64,000 nt of DNA from Tamlana sp. I1 (GTDB lineage Bacteria; Bacteroidota; Bacteroidia; Flavobacteriales; Flavobacteriaceae): NCBI RefSeq assembly GCF_015355625.1, contig NZ_JACLAF010000008.1, positions 62,001 through 126,000 on the forward strand. Direction: 5' to 3'. This document shows positions 44,948 to 54,903 of the stretch, piece by piece. The notes beneath the pieces were generated by a model, which worked only from the letters and a program-made list of their open reading frames with translations, made no database searches and was not told the DNA's origin. Made by a program: the position numbers and the translations under genes. Within the stretch, counting starts at the first letter, position 1. Each line of letters starts with the position of its first letter.

Positions 44948-47506
44948 ATGAAAACAAAAATTCCCTCACTATTGCTATGGGTATGTCTTATGGTGACTGC
45001 TTCAGCAATTTCACAAAGTAAACTTTCAGGAACCATTTTAGAAGCTGGAAGTAACATGCCGCTTCCAGGAGCCAATCTTATTGAAAAAGGAACTTCAAAC
45101 GGAGTAACTACAGATTTTAATGGAAATTTCACTTTAGTTTCAAAACAAAAATCTGGACAGCTTATTATTTCTTATGTGGGTTACGCCTCGGTAACTGTAA
45201 ATTTTAAAGGAGACACCAATTTAGGTAACATTAAATTAGAATCTGACAACTCACTTGATGAAGTAGTTATTATTGGTTCTGGTGTCGTAGATTTAGCTGA
45301 AGACAGAAAAACTCCAGTGGCTGTTTCTACAATTAAAGCTAAAGAAATTCAAGAAAAGGCAGGTAATTTTGATTTACCCGTTTTATTAAAATCAACCCCT
45401 TCTGTTCAAACGGTTCAGTCTGGTGGTTTTGGTGATGGTCAGATGTATTTACGTGGTTTCGATCAAACAAATATTGCATTTTTATTAAACGGACAACCTA
45501 TTAACGGTATGGAAGATGGTAAAATGTACTGGTCAAACTGGCAAGGTGTTACTGAAGTAGCAAATGCTATACAAGTTCAGCGTGGTTTAGGAGCTTCAAA
45601 ACTAGCCATTTCTTCAGTTGGTGGTACAGTAAATATCGTAACTAAAACCATTGATAAAAAAGCAGGTGGTTTTGTGCAGCAAATGTTTGGTAACGATAAC
45701 TATTTAAAGACGAATGCTTATTTTTCAACAGGAGTTAACGATAAAGGTTGGTCGTTCTCAGGTTTGTTAGGCTATTGGGAAGGTAATGGTTATGTAGATT
45801 TTACCCAAGGGCAAGGTCAAACTTATTTCTTTTCGGTAGGATATCAACCAAACGAAAATCATTCCATTAACTTCTTAATCACTGGTGCTCCACAGTGGCA
45901 TGCTGTAGCAGGAAGTGCAGATATTGGCGATTTTTTAGATAGTGAAAGAGGGCGTCGTTACAACCCATGGAACTTTGATGGTATTGATAGTCCTAACACA
46001 CTTGATGGACCATATAACGTTTATCCTGGCGGACGAAATATTTATCATAAGCCGGTTGCCAATTTAAACTGGGATTGGACTATAAACGATAATTCTTCAT
46101 TATCTACAGTGCTTTATGGATCGATGGGTCGAGGAAGTTTTGCACAGTCTATCACCGATAGAAATTCAGGTGAACTTTTATACGCTAGAGGTTCAAACAA
46201 TAACCATAATTGGTTTGGTTTAGTAACAAACTACAACAACCAATTAACCGAAAATTTAAACTTAAACGTAGGTGCCGATGTGCGTTTTTATAACGGAATT
46301 CACTTTAGAGATGTTCGCGAATTTATTTCGGTAGATTCAGTTCAAGCAAATTCAGCTTATAATAACAATCAAGATTATTACTTAACTGAAGCTGGTGGTA
46401 TTAATCCTTGGAAAGTGTTTTTTAACCCTAACACAGATCACTTACAACGTTTTGGTTACGATTATGAAGAACAAATTAACTACGGCGGTATTTTTGGTCA
46501 GTTAGAATATTCTAAAGATAAATTTTCAACCTTTTTCCAAGGTGCATTATCTAATCAATCTCATGTGCGTGAAGAATTTTTAAATACTTCTACTCCAGGT
46601 GAAGGCGAAAAAGGTGGTAAAATAAATAATATGGGCTACAACCTAAAAGTTGGTGCGGCTTATGAGATTAGCAGTATGCACAAGTTATTTGTTAATGCAG
46701 GATATTATTCGCGTCAGCCTTTTCATGAAAATTTATATAAAAATGATAGAGGAAGTAATGAATTATTACAACCTGAAGCAGGTAATGAGGAAATTACAGG
46801 TTTTGAAGGAGGATATCAATTTAATGGAGGGCGAGCCATTTCAGTTAATTTAAATGCATACCACACCACATGGGGCAATAGAACTTTAATAAATAATAAT
46901 GGTGAAAATGGTGATGATTATATCAGTTTCCAAACTTTAGGTGTGAAGCAAGTGCATTATGGTGCCGAATTGGAAGTGATGACACGTCCATTAGAGCATT
47001 TAAGATTGAATGGTTATTTATCATTAGGCGAGTGGCAGTTTAAAGATAATGCGACCCAGAGAACTTTTGATAATGATGGTGTCCAAATTGGTTCCGATGA
47101 AGAAATTGTAATAGACGGCTTTAATGTTGGAGGCGCCGCACAGGTAACAGGTGGTGTTAACGGTAGCTATGAATTTTTACCAAGAGCAAGTTTTGATGCT
47201 GCATGGAATTGGTATAACGATATATTTTCAACAGGGTCTTTAGAATTGGCGCCATTATCTATGCCATCTTACGATACGGTAGATTTAGGGTTTTCATACA
47301 CCATGTTATTTGGAGCAGGTATAAACTCAATTCAGTTTCGAGTTAACGTAGACAACGTTTTCGATGAGGTTTATTTAGAATCTGTAAATGGAAACACTCA
47401 GGCTTCAGCAAATCCCGCTGATAACTATAAAGGTGTTAATAAAAGCAATACAGGGCGTTTTGGTTACGGAAGAACTTGGAATACAAGTATTCGTGTTAAC
47501 TTCTAA
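44948..47506 (+). CDS. TonB-dependent outer-membrane receptor
   Basis: The 852-residue receptor has a signal peptide ending near SAISQ. A carboxypeptidase-D-regulatory-like domain (about 24-105, LSGTILEAGSNMPLPGANLIEKG) follows, then a plug (about 125-230, with QMYLRGFDQTNIAFLLNGQPINGMEDG and LGASKLAISSVGGTVNIVT). The barrel terminates TWNTSIRVNF with the C-terminal Phe. There is no SusD or obvious substrate-processing gene beside it: pgi is upstream behind a terminator and a small membrane protein is downstream behind another. It therefore stands alone, and the substrate is unknown. Confidence 0.92.
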   Translation: MKTKIPSLLLWVCLMVTASAISQSKLSGTILEAGSNMPLPGANLIEKGTSNGVTTDFNGNFTLVSKQKSGQLIISYVGYASVTVNFKGDTNLGNIKLESDNSLDEVVIIGSGVVDLAEDRKTPVAVSTIKAKEIQEKAGNFDLPVLLKSTPSVQTVQSGGFGDGQMYLRGFDQTNIAFLLNGQPINGMEDGKMYWSNWQGVTEVANAIQVQRGLGASKLAISSVGGTVNIVTKTIDKKAGGFVQQMFGNDNYLKTNAYFSTGVNDKGWSFSGLLGYWEGNGYVDFTQGQGQTYFFSVGYQPNENHSINFLITGAPQWHAVAGSADIGDFLDSERGRRYNPWNFDGIDSPNTLDGPYNVYPGGRNIYHKPVANLNWDWTINDNSSLSTVLYGSMGRGSFAQSITDRNSGELLYARGSNNNHNWFGLVTNYNNQLTENLNLNVGADVRFYNGIHFRDVREFISVDSVQANSAYNNNQDYYLTEAGGINPWKVFFNPNTDHLQRFGYDYEEQINYGGIFGQLEYSKDKFSTFFQGALSNQSHVREEFLNTSTPGEGEKGGKINNMGYNLKVGAAYEISSMHKLFVNAGYYSRQPFHENLYKNDRGSNELLQPEAGNEEITGFEGGYQFNGGRAISVNLNAYHTTWGNRTLINNNGENGDDYISFQTLGVKQVHYGAELEVMTRPLEHLRLNGYLSLGEWQFKDNATQRTFDNDGVQIGSDEEIVIDGFNVGGAAQVTGGVNGSYEFLPRASFDAAWNWYNDIFSTGSLELAPLSMPSYDTVDLGFSYTMLFGAGINSIQFRVNVDNVFDEVYLESVNGNTQASANPADNYKGVNKSNTGRFGYGRTWNTSIRVNF

Positions 47507-47539
47507 ATTAATGCATAACAACAAGAATTTATAATATCT

Positions 47540-47570
47540 AAAAACCGCTTCATCTAGAAGCGGTTTTTTT
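47540..47570 (+). terminator. Terminator of the second TonB receptor gene
   Basis: A perfect 12-bp stem (47540-47551 with 47557-47568) with a 5-nt loop and T-run, 34 nt past the stop. Confidence 0.93.
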
Positions 47571-47584
47571 ATCTTTTTAATTAT

Positions 47585-47592
47585 TACATTTG
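47585..47592 (+). promoter_or_regulatory. -7 element for the small membrane protein gene
   Basis: TACATTTG matches TAnnTTTG, 28 nt before the ATG at 47620 and just after the terminator. Confidence 0.5.
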
Positions 47593-47619
47593 TTATTCAA
47601 AATATAAATAAATCGAATT

Positions 47620-48057
47620 ATGTACGACATTGTTTTATCACTACACTCATATTGGGCCTATTTAGTGCTTATTGTTTTAACCATTACAGCTGTAACGGCT
47701 ATTTTTAAAACACTAGGCGATAAGGAATATGAAAATAATGATTTCAGACGTGGTTTATTCACTTTAATCGTGTCGCATATTCAACTATTAATTGGTTTAG
47801 TCTTGTATTTTGTATCGCCTCGTTTTGAATTATGGAGCGAATTAGGAGGTAAAGTGATGAGTAATTCTTTAGCGCGTTTATACCTTGTAGAGCACCCTTT
47901 TATAAATATTTTAGCAATTGCTTTAATTACTATAGGGTATTCTAAACACAAAAGAAAATTAACTTCTAAAGCAAAACTTAAAACCATTGCTATATTTTAT
48001 TCCATAGCTTTAGTATTATTCTTGTCTAGAATTCCTTGGAGTACTTGGTTGGGGTAA
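47620..48057 (+). CDS. Four-helix membrane protein (cytochrome-b-like, unknown role)
   Basis: The 145 residues contain four hydrophobic helices (about 12-30, 48-65, 88-105, 118-138). Histidines lie near helix ends (LHSYWAYL, IVSHIQLLIG, EHPFINILAI). Such a pattern could bind haem, and I recall relatives being labelled cytochrome B, but no family signature proves it. It has its own promoter. Its stop lies only 3 nt from the stop of the convergent lipoprotein gene, with no terminator between. Confidence 0.65.
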   Translation: MYDIVLSLHSYWAYLVLIVLTITAVTAIFKTLGDKEYENNDFRRGLFTLIVSHIQLLIGLVLYFVSPRFELWSELGGKVMSNSLARLYLVEHPFINILAIALITIGYSKHKRKLTSKAKLKTIAIFYSIALVLFLSRIPWSTWLG

Positions 48058-48060
48058 AAT

Positions 48061-48804
48061 TTAATCGCCACAAATAATTTCATTAAAAACAGTTGAAGCT
48101 GTAGCGTCTTTCAAATCATGTTTAGTTTCTTGAAAAAGTAAAAACTGGTCGATTCCATGACCTTTTGATCTGCCTGAAACTTCCATGGTGTATTCACGGG
48201 CACTATCAAATTGCACATAGATGTTATGGGCATCATTGTCAGACGTACTGGCTTGCCATTTAAAATCTAAGTCATTTCCACCTCTGTAAACCTTGAACCA
48301 GCCATCTTTCGAGGAGCCGTTAGGGTTTGGAGTTTTATCTGTGTCTTTAGGGTATATTTTTAGATCATTTTTTTCGGCATAAAAATCGCTTGCATCTGCA
48401 AATCGTAACCAAGAATCGTTATGCTCAGTGCCATTGTCACCTTCAGTAACTGCCGATTTCCATATAAAACGATAGATGCCAGGAGTTTTAATGTTTAGTT
48501 TAAAACTTACTACATCAACCCCTGGTGAGTTAAATAAATCAGATCCTTGCCATACAACATATTTACCGCCAGAAACTTCGTTAGAAGTAACAAATTTCCA
48601 GTTGGTAGCGTCACTAAATGCACCATTTTCAAATTCAATTTGTATGAATGCATTGGTTTCTTGAAAAATATAATTCGAAGGGGTTTCGCAGATTGGCTGA
48701 GTTATATTTTCATCTTCTGAAGTGTTTTCGTTGTCCGAACTGCATGAAACGAATATTCCTCCCAACAAAAGGAGCATAAGTAGGTTGATTTTTTTAATAG
48801 TCAT
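48061..48804 (-). CDS. Lipoprotein of unknown function, beta-sandwich-like
   Basis: The lipoprotein signal ends with GGIFVSCSSDNENTSED (Cys at about 21), followed by an acidic Asn/Ser/Glu linker typical of surface-exposed Bacteroidota lipoproteins. The 200-residue mature part is rich in Trp, Asp and Gly (NWKFVTSNEVSGGKYVVWQG, YRFIWKSAVTEG, DNDAHNIYVQFD, SGRSKGHGIDQFLLF). This looks like a carbohydrate-binding-type jelly roll. I do not recognise a specific family. It is the only gene of its unit; the endonuclease gene lies 119 nt upstream on the same strand. Confidence 0.75.
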   Translation of the reverse strand: MTIKKINLLMLLLLGGIFVSCSSDNENTSEDENITQPICETPSNYIFQETNAFIQIEFENGAFSDATNWKFVTSNEVSGGKYVVWQGSDLFNSPGVDVVSFKLNIKTPGIYRFIWKSAVTEGDNGTEHNDSWLRFADASDFYAEKNDLKIYPKDTDKTPNPNGSSKDGWFKVYRGGNDLDFKWQASTSDNDAHNIYVQFDSAREYTMEVSGRSKGHGIDQFLLFQETKHDLKDATASTVFNEIICGD

Positions 48805-48923
48805 AAGTAGTTTTTAATTTGGGTATAATTTTGAAAATTAAATATTTTAATGAAGAACACAAAAAGAACTCTCAATTTGTTTGAAGCCTCTAAAAAATTA
48901 TTCAGAATTGAATAGGTTTCAGT

Positions 48924-49970
48924 TTAAAGCGCTTTAATAAGATAAATATATACAGGAAAATGGTCGCTAAATCCATGGCTAAAACCTCCGTTAGACCAGC
49001 TTCTAAAGGGGTAACCTTTGTATTTTCCTGTTTGCTGGATTAAATAGTTATTGTTGTAGATTCCAGCTTTGTAAAAGTTTAGTTTGGAATAATCTTTATC
49101 AAGCAATGGTTTTGTAAGCATAATTTGGTCGAATAAACTCCATGAATCTCGATAGGCGGTGGTTCCTAAACCATTTTTGTAGAAGTTCATAAACGGATTA
49201 TAAATTCCTTTTAAGCCTACTTTGTTTTTGTTTTTTTCAGCTTTTAATATAGATTTTATGCTTCCGTTATTTGGGTTGTCGTTTAAATCGCCCATCATAA
49301 TTATTTTTGCGTACGGGTCTATAGCTTGTAACGAATCTACAAGGTGTTTGTTCAGTTTTGCAGCGGCAATACGTTTTGGTCTGCTTCGTGCTTCACCACC
49401 GCGTCTGGATGGCCAATGGTTTACAATAATGTGAATCAATTCATTTTCAAGTTTTCCACTAACCAGTAACTGGTCTCTTGTGTAAATACGTTTTGAGGTT
49501 GTTTCATCATAAATTTTAAGTTCATGACTACTAGATTGTAATGGTTTAAAAATATTTTTCTTGTATAAAAGCGCCACATCGATGCCACGCACATCTGGCG
49601 AATCAAAATGCACAAAGCTATATTCATTTTTTCCTAACAAAGAATCGTTTACAAGTGCTTGTAAAACAGCTTCATTTTCAATTTCACAAACCCCAATGAG
49701 GCTTGGTGTGTTCTGTGTAACATCTGCGCCAATATCAGCCAAAACACGAGCCATATTGTGTAATTTCTGTTTGTAAGCCTCGCCGCGGTTTGTTTTAATT
49801 TCCATAATCGGACTATACTCATCAAACTTATTAGGGTCGTTTATCGTGTCGAATAAATTTTCTAGATTATAGAAAGCCACTGTGTGAATTTTGAACCTTT
49901 TTTCTTGTGCATTTAAGACCGTGAATAAACTTAGAATTAGAAAATAAATGATAAATTTTGATTTAGACAT
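48924..49970 (-). CDS. Secreted endonuclease/exonuclease/phosphatase-family protein
   Basis: A signal peptide (about 1-22) precedes an EEP-fold domain of about 320 residues. The metal and catalytic residues are recognisable: FYNLENLFD (Asn, Glu), IGVCEIENEAV (Glu), RGIDVALLYKK, IIVNHWPSRRGG (His and Asn), MMGDLNDNPNN (Asp, Asn) and SDHFPVYIYL (Asp-His pair). It could hydrolyse DNA, RNA or a phosphodiester outside the cytoplasm. It is divergent from a TonB receptor with a DUF5689 lipoprotein, which suggests nucleic-acid or organophosphate use. A cytosolic paralogue is at 59360-60328. Confidence 0.88.
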   Translation of the reverse strand: MSKSKFIIYFLILSLFTVLNAQEKRFKIHTVAFYNLENLFDTINDPNKFDEYSPIMEIKTNRGEAYKQKLHNMARVLADIGADVTQNTPSLIGVCEIENEAVLQALVNDSLLGKNEYSFVHFDSPDVRGIDVALLYKKNIFKPLQSSSHELKIYDETTSKRIYTRDQLLVSGKLENELIHIIVNHWPSRRGGEARSRPKRIAAAKLNKHLVDSLQAIDPYAKIIMMGDLNDNPNNGSIKSILKAEKNKNKVGLKGIYNPFMNFYKNGLGTTAYRDSWSLFDQIMLTKPLLDKDYSKLNFYKAGIYNNNYLIQQTGKYKGYPFRSWSNGGFSHGFSDHFPVYIYLIKAL

Positions 49971-50104
49971 GTTTCTGAAATACAGTGTTTTAGTGTTCTG
50001 TTAAGATGAAATCACAGTCAAAGTTAATGTTTTTACAATCAACTTTGTAGGTTTTTATTTCTTATAAGTTAATATTTTTCCTATTTTGGTTTTAAATATT
50101 TTAT

Positions 50105-52903
50105 GTGAGTAAAACTTTACTGTTTGTTTTAGGGGTCTTTTTTTCAATGTGTTGCCAGGCACAAACCACAGTTATACAAGGAAGTGTAAAAGACAGCGAA
50201 TCTTTAGAAGTTCTTGAAGCTGTAAACATACATTTAGAAGGCACTGATTTTAAAACAGCAACCAATAATTTAGGTGAATTTATATTTGATAAAAATTTGC
50301 CATTGGGCGAACAAATGCTGATTGTTTCTAAATCAGGCTATCTTACAAAACGTTATCCCATAATTGTAAATGAAGGAAAAACGGTAAATATTACCGATAT
50401 GGTTTTAAACCGAGATTTGTCTGCAAACAATCTATTTACAATCACTTTATCCGATGACGAATTAAACGACGACACCAATGCCTCCGATAATATTTCTGGA
50501 CTTTTAGCAGCTTCTTTAGATGTTTTTCAACGCACGGCTGCTTTTGAATTTAGTGCTTCTTTTTTTAGAGTTCGTGGTTTAGATTCTAACAATGGTTTGG
50601 TTCATATTAATGGTATTGAAATGAATAAAACGTATAACGGCAGACCACAATGGAGTAATTGGGGCGGTATTAATGATGTGCTTCGCAATCAGGAATTGTC
50701 TATGGGCTTGGCACCTTCAACCTATAGTTTTGGAGGTGTTTTAGGCGCCACAAATATAAATGTGCGTGCCTCTCAGGCTAGGCCAGGTGTGCGTTTTACC
50801 TATTCGTCGTCCAATAGGAGTTATTCTAATCGTATTATGGGAACTTATGCTTCAGGATTGTTGAAAAACGATTGGGCGTTTACCATTTCATTAGGGCGAC
50901 GCTGGGGTAATGAAGGTTATCAAGACGCAACTTTATACAGTGCAAATTCATTTTTTACTTCCATAGAAAAGAAATTTTCAGAGAAACACAGTTTGAATCT
51001 TACAGGAATTTACACGCCTAATTTGCGTGGAAAATCATCACCAAACACCCAAGAGGTTTACGATTTAAAAGATATAAAATACAATGAGTATTGGGGGTTT
51101 CAAGAAGGTGAAAAACGCAATTCTAGAATTAAAGAAGTTAACGAGCCTATTGTAATGTTGAATCATTTTTGGAATATCAATTCTAAAACATCATTAAATA
51201 CAAACTTAGGATATCAAACTGGGAAGCTAGGAAATAGCCGTTTGGATTATAACGGAACCGATTTAATTGACGGCATGCCGCAAGGTGGTGGGGCAAACCC
51301 GAGTCCGACCTACTACCAAAAACTGCCAAGTTATTTTGAACGCAATTTCCCTGATGATTTAGACCCTGCTTATCGCGCTCAAAAAACATTTCAGAATGAT
51401 GGGCAAATCGATTGGAACGCTATGTATAATGCCAATTTGAATAATGCACAACAAGGCGGTAATGCCATTTATGCCTTATATGAAGACCGCGTTGATGATA
51501 CCCAATTTACAATGAATTCTATTTTGAATAAAAGTATTAATCAACATGTAAATTTCGATGCATCGGTGAGTTTTAAAACATTAAAATCTGAAAATTTCGC
51601 CAATGTGTTAGACCTTTTGGGAGCTTCAACCTATTTGGATGTCGATGCTTTTGCTTCAAACATCAATGAGGCTCAAAACGATTTGTTGCATCCAAATAAA
51701 CTGGTTGGTGTGGGTGAAACCTTCAAATATCATTATAATATGTATGCACAAACATGGAGCGCATTTGCACAAGCCACATTTTCCTATCGTGTTGTCGATT
51801 TTTATATATCAGGTAGTTTTAATAGCACTTCATATCAGCGGGAAGGGTTGTATCAAAATGGCGGATTTCCTGATAATTCATTAGGAAAAGGTGAAAAATT
51901 AAGCTTTATAGGCTTTGGGGCAAAGGGTGGATGCACTTATAAATTTTCAGGAAAACACCTGTTTAATTTCAATGCGGGTTATATACAAAGGGCTCCAAGC
52001 ATTCAAAATACCTTTTCAAACTCCAGAGAAAACCATAATATCGTTCCTAATATTTCCGAAGAAAAAATACAATCTGTCGATGCCAGTTATATTTTTCGGT
52101 CTTCCATGGTGCAGGCCAAATTAACGGGCTATTATACTAATATAAGCAATGCCAATGAGATCGCTTTTTATTTTGCCGATGGTGTAGGTGGCGATAACGC
52201 GGTTTTTGTTCAGGAAATTTTACAAGGTGTTGCTAAAAAACATGTTGGAGCAGAATTAGGGGTTGAAGCTCAAATAACGTCAACCATAAAATTAAAAGGG
52301 GCAGCTTCTGTTGGGCAGTTTACCTATGCGAATAACCCCAATTTAATGCTTACCACAGAACCTGATGACGATGCTGTTGCAGCTGGATTTGTAGACGGAA
52401 TGAAGGATTTTGGTGAAACAAAATTGAAGCATTACAAATTGGCAACAGGACCACAAAACGCCTATTCTGTGGGATTCGAATATCGTGATCCCGATTTTTG
52501 GTGGTTTGGGGCGACAGCGAATTTCTTTTCAAATATTTATTTAGATGTGAATCCCTTAACGCGCTCCTCTAATTTTAATACCGATTTTGACGGCAACGTG
52601 TTTAACGATTACGATGAAGATTTAGCCAAAACCTTATTAGAGCAAGAGCGTTTTGATGCTTATATGGTTGTGAATTTGGTAGGTGGAAAATCATGGAAAT
52701 TGAGTAAATATTACGTTGGTATTTTTGCGAGCGTCAACAATCTTTTAAATCAAATTTATAAAACAGGTGGTTTTGAGCAAGCTAGAAATGCCAATTATAG
52801 GGAATTACGCGATGATAAAGCTTTGGAAACGCCCGTTTTCGGGCCCAAATATTGGTATGGTCGCGGAACCACATACTTTTTGAATTTAAATGTTAGTTTT
52901 TGA
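50105..52903 (+). CDS. TonB-dependent outer-membrane receptor (DUF5689-linked)
   Basis: The 932-residue receptor begins at GTG 50105 with a signal peptide (LLFVLGVFFSMCCQAQ). A carboxypeptidase-D-regulatory-like domain (about 22-105), a plug (about 130-235; FRVRGLDSNNGLVHINGIEMN and LGLAPSTYSFGGVLGATNI-like) and a barrel ending FLNLNVSF follow. The DUF5689 lipoprotein gene starts 14 nt after its stop, so the two form a unit as a possible receptor-lipoprotein complex. The divergent secreted endonuclease/phosphatase suggests a phosphodiester-type substrate, but this is context only. Confidence 0.92.
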   Translation: MSKTLLFVLGVFFSMCCQAQTTVIQGSVKDSESLEVLEAVNIHLEGTDFKTATNNLGEFIFDKNLPLGEQMLIVSKSGYLTKRYPIIVNEGKTVNITDMVLNRDLSANNLFTITLSDDELNDDTNASDNISGLLAASLDVFQRTAAFEFSASFFRVRGLDSNNGLVHINGIEMNKTYNGRPQWSNWGGINDVLRNQELSMGLAPSTYSFGGVLGATNINVRASQARPGVRFTYSSSNRSYSNRIMGTYASGLLKNDWAFTISLGRRWGNEGYQDATLYSANSFFTSIEKKFSEKHSLNLTGIYTPNLRGKSSPNTQEVYDLKDIKYNEYWGFQEGEKRNSRIKEVNEPIVMLNHFWNINSKTSLNTNLGYQTGKLGNSRLDYNGTDLIDGMPQGGGANPSPTYYQKLPSYFERNFPDDLDPAYRAQKTFQNDGQIDWNAMYNANLNNAQQGGNAIYALYEDRVDDTQFTMNSILNKSINQHVNFDASVSFKTLKSENFANVLDLLGASTYLDVDAFASNINEAQNDLLHPNKLVGVGETFKYHYNMYAQTWSAFAQATFSYRVVDFYISGSFNSTSYQREGLYQNGGFPDNSLGKGEKLSFIGFGAKGGCTYKFSGKHLFNFNAGYIQRAPSIQNTFSNSRENHNIVPNISEEKIQSVDASYIFRSSMVQAKLTGYYTNISNANEIAFYFADGVGGDNAVFVQEILQGVAKKHVGAELGVEAQITSTIKLKGAASVGQFTYANNPNLMLTTEPDDDAVAAGFVDGMKDFGETKLKHYKLATGPQNAYSVGFEYRDPDFWWFGATANFFSNIYLDVNPLTRSSNFNTDFDGNVFNDYDEDLAKTLLEQERFDAYMVVNLVGGKSWKLSKYYVGIFASVNNLLNQIYKTGGFEQARNANYRELRDDKALETPVFGPKYWYGRGTTYFLNLNVSF

Positions 52904-52917
52904 AAAATGTAGAAATC

Positions 52918-54363
52918 ATGAAAAAAATAAATCATCATAGAATTTTAATATTACTGATTATTTCGGCGCTTCAATGGTCATCTTGCGTAAAAACGGATGA
53001 TTATGAACTGCCTGATGTTTCAATTGATGATTTTGAAGTTTCAGCAGATAAAATAACCACATTTAAAAGTATTAGAGCGTTATACGAACAGGCTGTTAAC
53101 GGAGGGAATTCAACTGTAATTGTGCGTTCTGAAACCGATTTATACATTGAAGGTTATGTAGTGTCTTCAGATAAATCGGGTAACTTTTTTAAAGAATTAA
53201 TCATTCAAAATAAAACTGATGCAAGCAATCCTGATAACGACCCGAGATTAGGTTTTCGACTAGATGTGAATGTGAGTAATTTGTATGAAACCTATCAATT
53301 CGGACAAAAAGTATATGTAAAAATGAATGGTTTAACCATTGGCGAAACCAGTGGTGTAATAAGTATAGGTAAAGGAAATGGAGTTTCGGTTGAACAAATT
53401 CAAGCTTCAGAATATAAAAACATCATCATAAGAACCAGTGATATAGAAACGATTTCACCTAAAATAGTTCGAATAGAAGATTTAACTGAAAGCGATGAGA
53501 ATACACTAATTCAGTTAGAAAACATGCAGTTAAACCGATTTGAAATGGGCGCCACTTTTGCTAGCGAATCTTTTGATGAATTTGATGGTTTTCGGGTTTT
53601 AGAAAGCTGTGATTCTGGCGTTTCCATGATGTTGCAAACGAGTACTTATGCCGATTTTAAATCGCTAGTCGTACCGCAGGGAAAAGGCCAGGTAACCGGC
53701 ATTTTTTGTAGAGATTATGGCGACGATTTTAATGTTTTAGCAGTAAATAGCTCTAAAAATGTGGTTTTTGAAAGTCCTACACGTTGTGATCCCTTAGAGC
53801 TAAATTGTGGTATTGCTTCAGCTTTTGGAACTGGAAATTTATTAACTGAAGATTTTGAAGCTCAAAAAAATAACAAACCCATAGAAATTGAAGGATGGAC
53901 GAATTATATGGAAGCAGGAACCCAAGCTTGGGAAGGCTATTCTTCAACATCTTCTAATGCCTCTTTGGGGAGATCGGCACGGTTTCAAAGTGCGAGTTCT
54001 GGAGACACGAGTAATATAGGTTGGTTAATTACACCAGCGATTAATTTAGATGCTCAGGATGGTGAAACACTTCGTTTTAAAACCTCAAATAGTTTGACCG
54101 ATTCTAGTTTTATGGAAGTGTTGTATAGTTTGGATTGGGATGGAACAGAAGGTGGGGTCACTGAGGCAACCTGGGGCGTATTATCAGCAGCTTATGTGGT
54201 AAAGGACTCCGATTCTTTTGTGCCTTGGTTTAATTCTAGAACTGTAGATTTATCTTGTGCTACCGGAACCATGCATATTGCTTTTAAATATACGGGCAGC
54301 GGACAAGAATCTTTTGATGGGGTTTACGAATTGGACGATATTCGCATTGATTATGTAGAATAG
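52918..54363 (+). CDS. DUF5689 lipoprotein with C-terminal choice-of-anchor-J-like domain
   Basis: The ATG at 52918 opens a lipoprotein signal (ILILLIISALQWSSC, Cys at 23); a TTG start at 52900 would overlap the receptor gene. DUF5689 covers about residues 25-265, with IEGYVVSSDKSGNFFKELIIQ and YGQKVYVKMNGL-like OB-fold strands. The second half (about 280-480) resembles the cleaved-adhesin/choice-of-anchor-J sandwich: LLTEDFEAQ, NIGWLITPAINLDAQDGETLRFK, and GVYELDDIRIDYVE. It is the probable surface partner of the adjacent TonB receptor. The ligand is unknown; DUF5689 relatives occur beside secreted nucleases in flavobacteria, which fits the divergent EEP gene. Confidence 0.88.
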   Translation: MKKINHHRILILLIISALQWSSCVKTDDYELPDVSIDDFEVSADKITTFKSIRALYEQAVNGGNSTVIVRSETDLYIEGYVVSSDKSGNFFKELIIQNKTDASNPDNDPRLGFRLDVNVSNLYETYQFGQKVYVKMNGLTIGETSGVISIGKGNGVSVEQIQASEYKNIIIRTSDIETISPKIVRIEDLTESDENTLIQLENMQLNRFEMGATFASESFDEFDGFRVLESCDSGVSMMLQTSTYADFKSLVVPQGKGQVTGIFCRDYGDDFNVLAVNSSKNVVFESPTRCDPLELNCGIASAFGTGNLLTEDFEAQKNNKPIEIEGWTNYMEAGTQAWEGYSSTSSNASLGRSARFQSASSGDTSNIGWLITPAINLDAQDGETLRFKTSNSLTDSSFMEVLYSLDWDGTEGGVTEATWGVLSAAYVVKDSDSFVPWFNSRTVDLSCATGTMHIAFKYTGSGQESFDGVYELDDIRIDYVE

Positions 54364-54395
54364 TTTTTACCTTTGAGGATTATTTAAAGACCAAA

Positions 54396-54773
54396 ATGAC
54401 CATATTCGATAGCTTATTCTTTCATTTTTTTCAATATTACAAAACCAAAAAAGGTAAAAAAGCCAACCGTATCGCGACTTTTTACGTCACTTTTTTACAA
54501 TGTAGTTTGCTATTGCTTTTAGGGGTGTTTTTTGCTGGATTTTTTAAGCAAATGAACGTGGCAACCATGTCGGCAACCAAGGCATGGATATTATTCACAT
54601 TGGTTGTTATCTTCATATATTTTAAAAACTGGATGCAGTACGGCGGTAGAAAACGCAAAATATTAAATGCCAAAATGCTTAAAAACAGAAAATTAGGCTA
54701 CAATATTTGGGTGCTTTGGTTTTTGCCTATGGTTATTTTAGGTTTGGCTTTTGTATTGTCTAAGGCTATTTAG
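54396..54773 (+). CDS. Small membrane protein, three predicted helices
   Basis: The 125 residues contain hydrophobic stretches at about 32-52 (LLLLLGVFFAGFF), 66-80 and 103-122, with Lys/Arg-rich loops (YYKTKKGKKANR, YGGRKRKILNAKMLKNRK). I do not recognise a family. It lies 32 nt after the DUF5689 gene on the same strand and may be the last gene of that transcript. No terminator was found behind it. Confidence 0.65.
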   Translation: MTIFDSLFFHFFQYYKTKKGKKANRIATFYVTFLQCSLLLLLGVFFAGFFKQMNVATMSATKAWILFTLVVIFIYFKNWMQYGGRKRKILNAKMLKNRKLGYNIWVLWFLPMVILGLAFVLSKAI

Positions 54774-54873
54774 TTTATTTTGTCTAGCTCATTTTTTATA
54801 GAGTCGCTGTTTTTTGATAGATATTTCCTGTTTTCAACTTCAATATCATTTTAAATAATCCAAATTTTATTCT

Positions 54874-54896
54874 TAAATTTGTATCTAAGTAGATAC
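54874..54896. promoter_or_regulatory. Promoter and palindromic operator of the toxin-antitoxin remnant
   Basis: TAAATTTG at 54874-54881 matches the -7 consensus. It overlaps by one base a perfect palindrome at 54881-54896 (GTATCTA, AG, TAGATAC). This is the expected layout for an autoregulating HigA-type antitoxin. Confidence 0.75.
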
Positions 54897-54903
54897 AGTT
54901 TTT

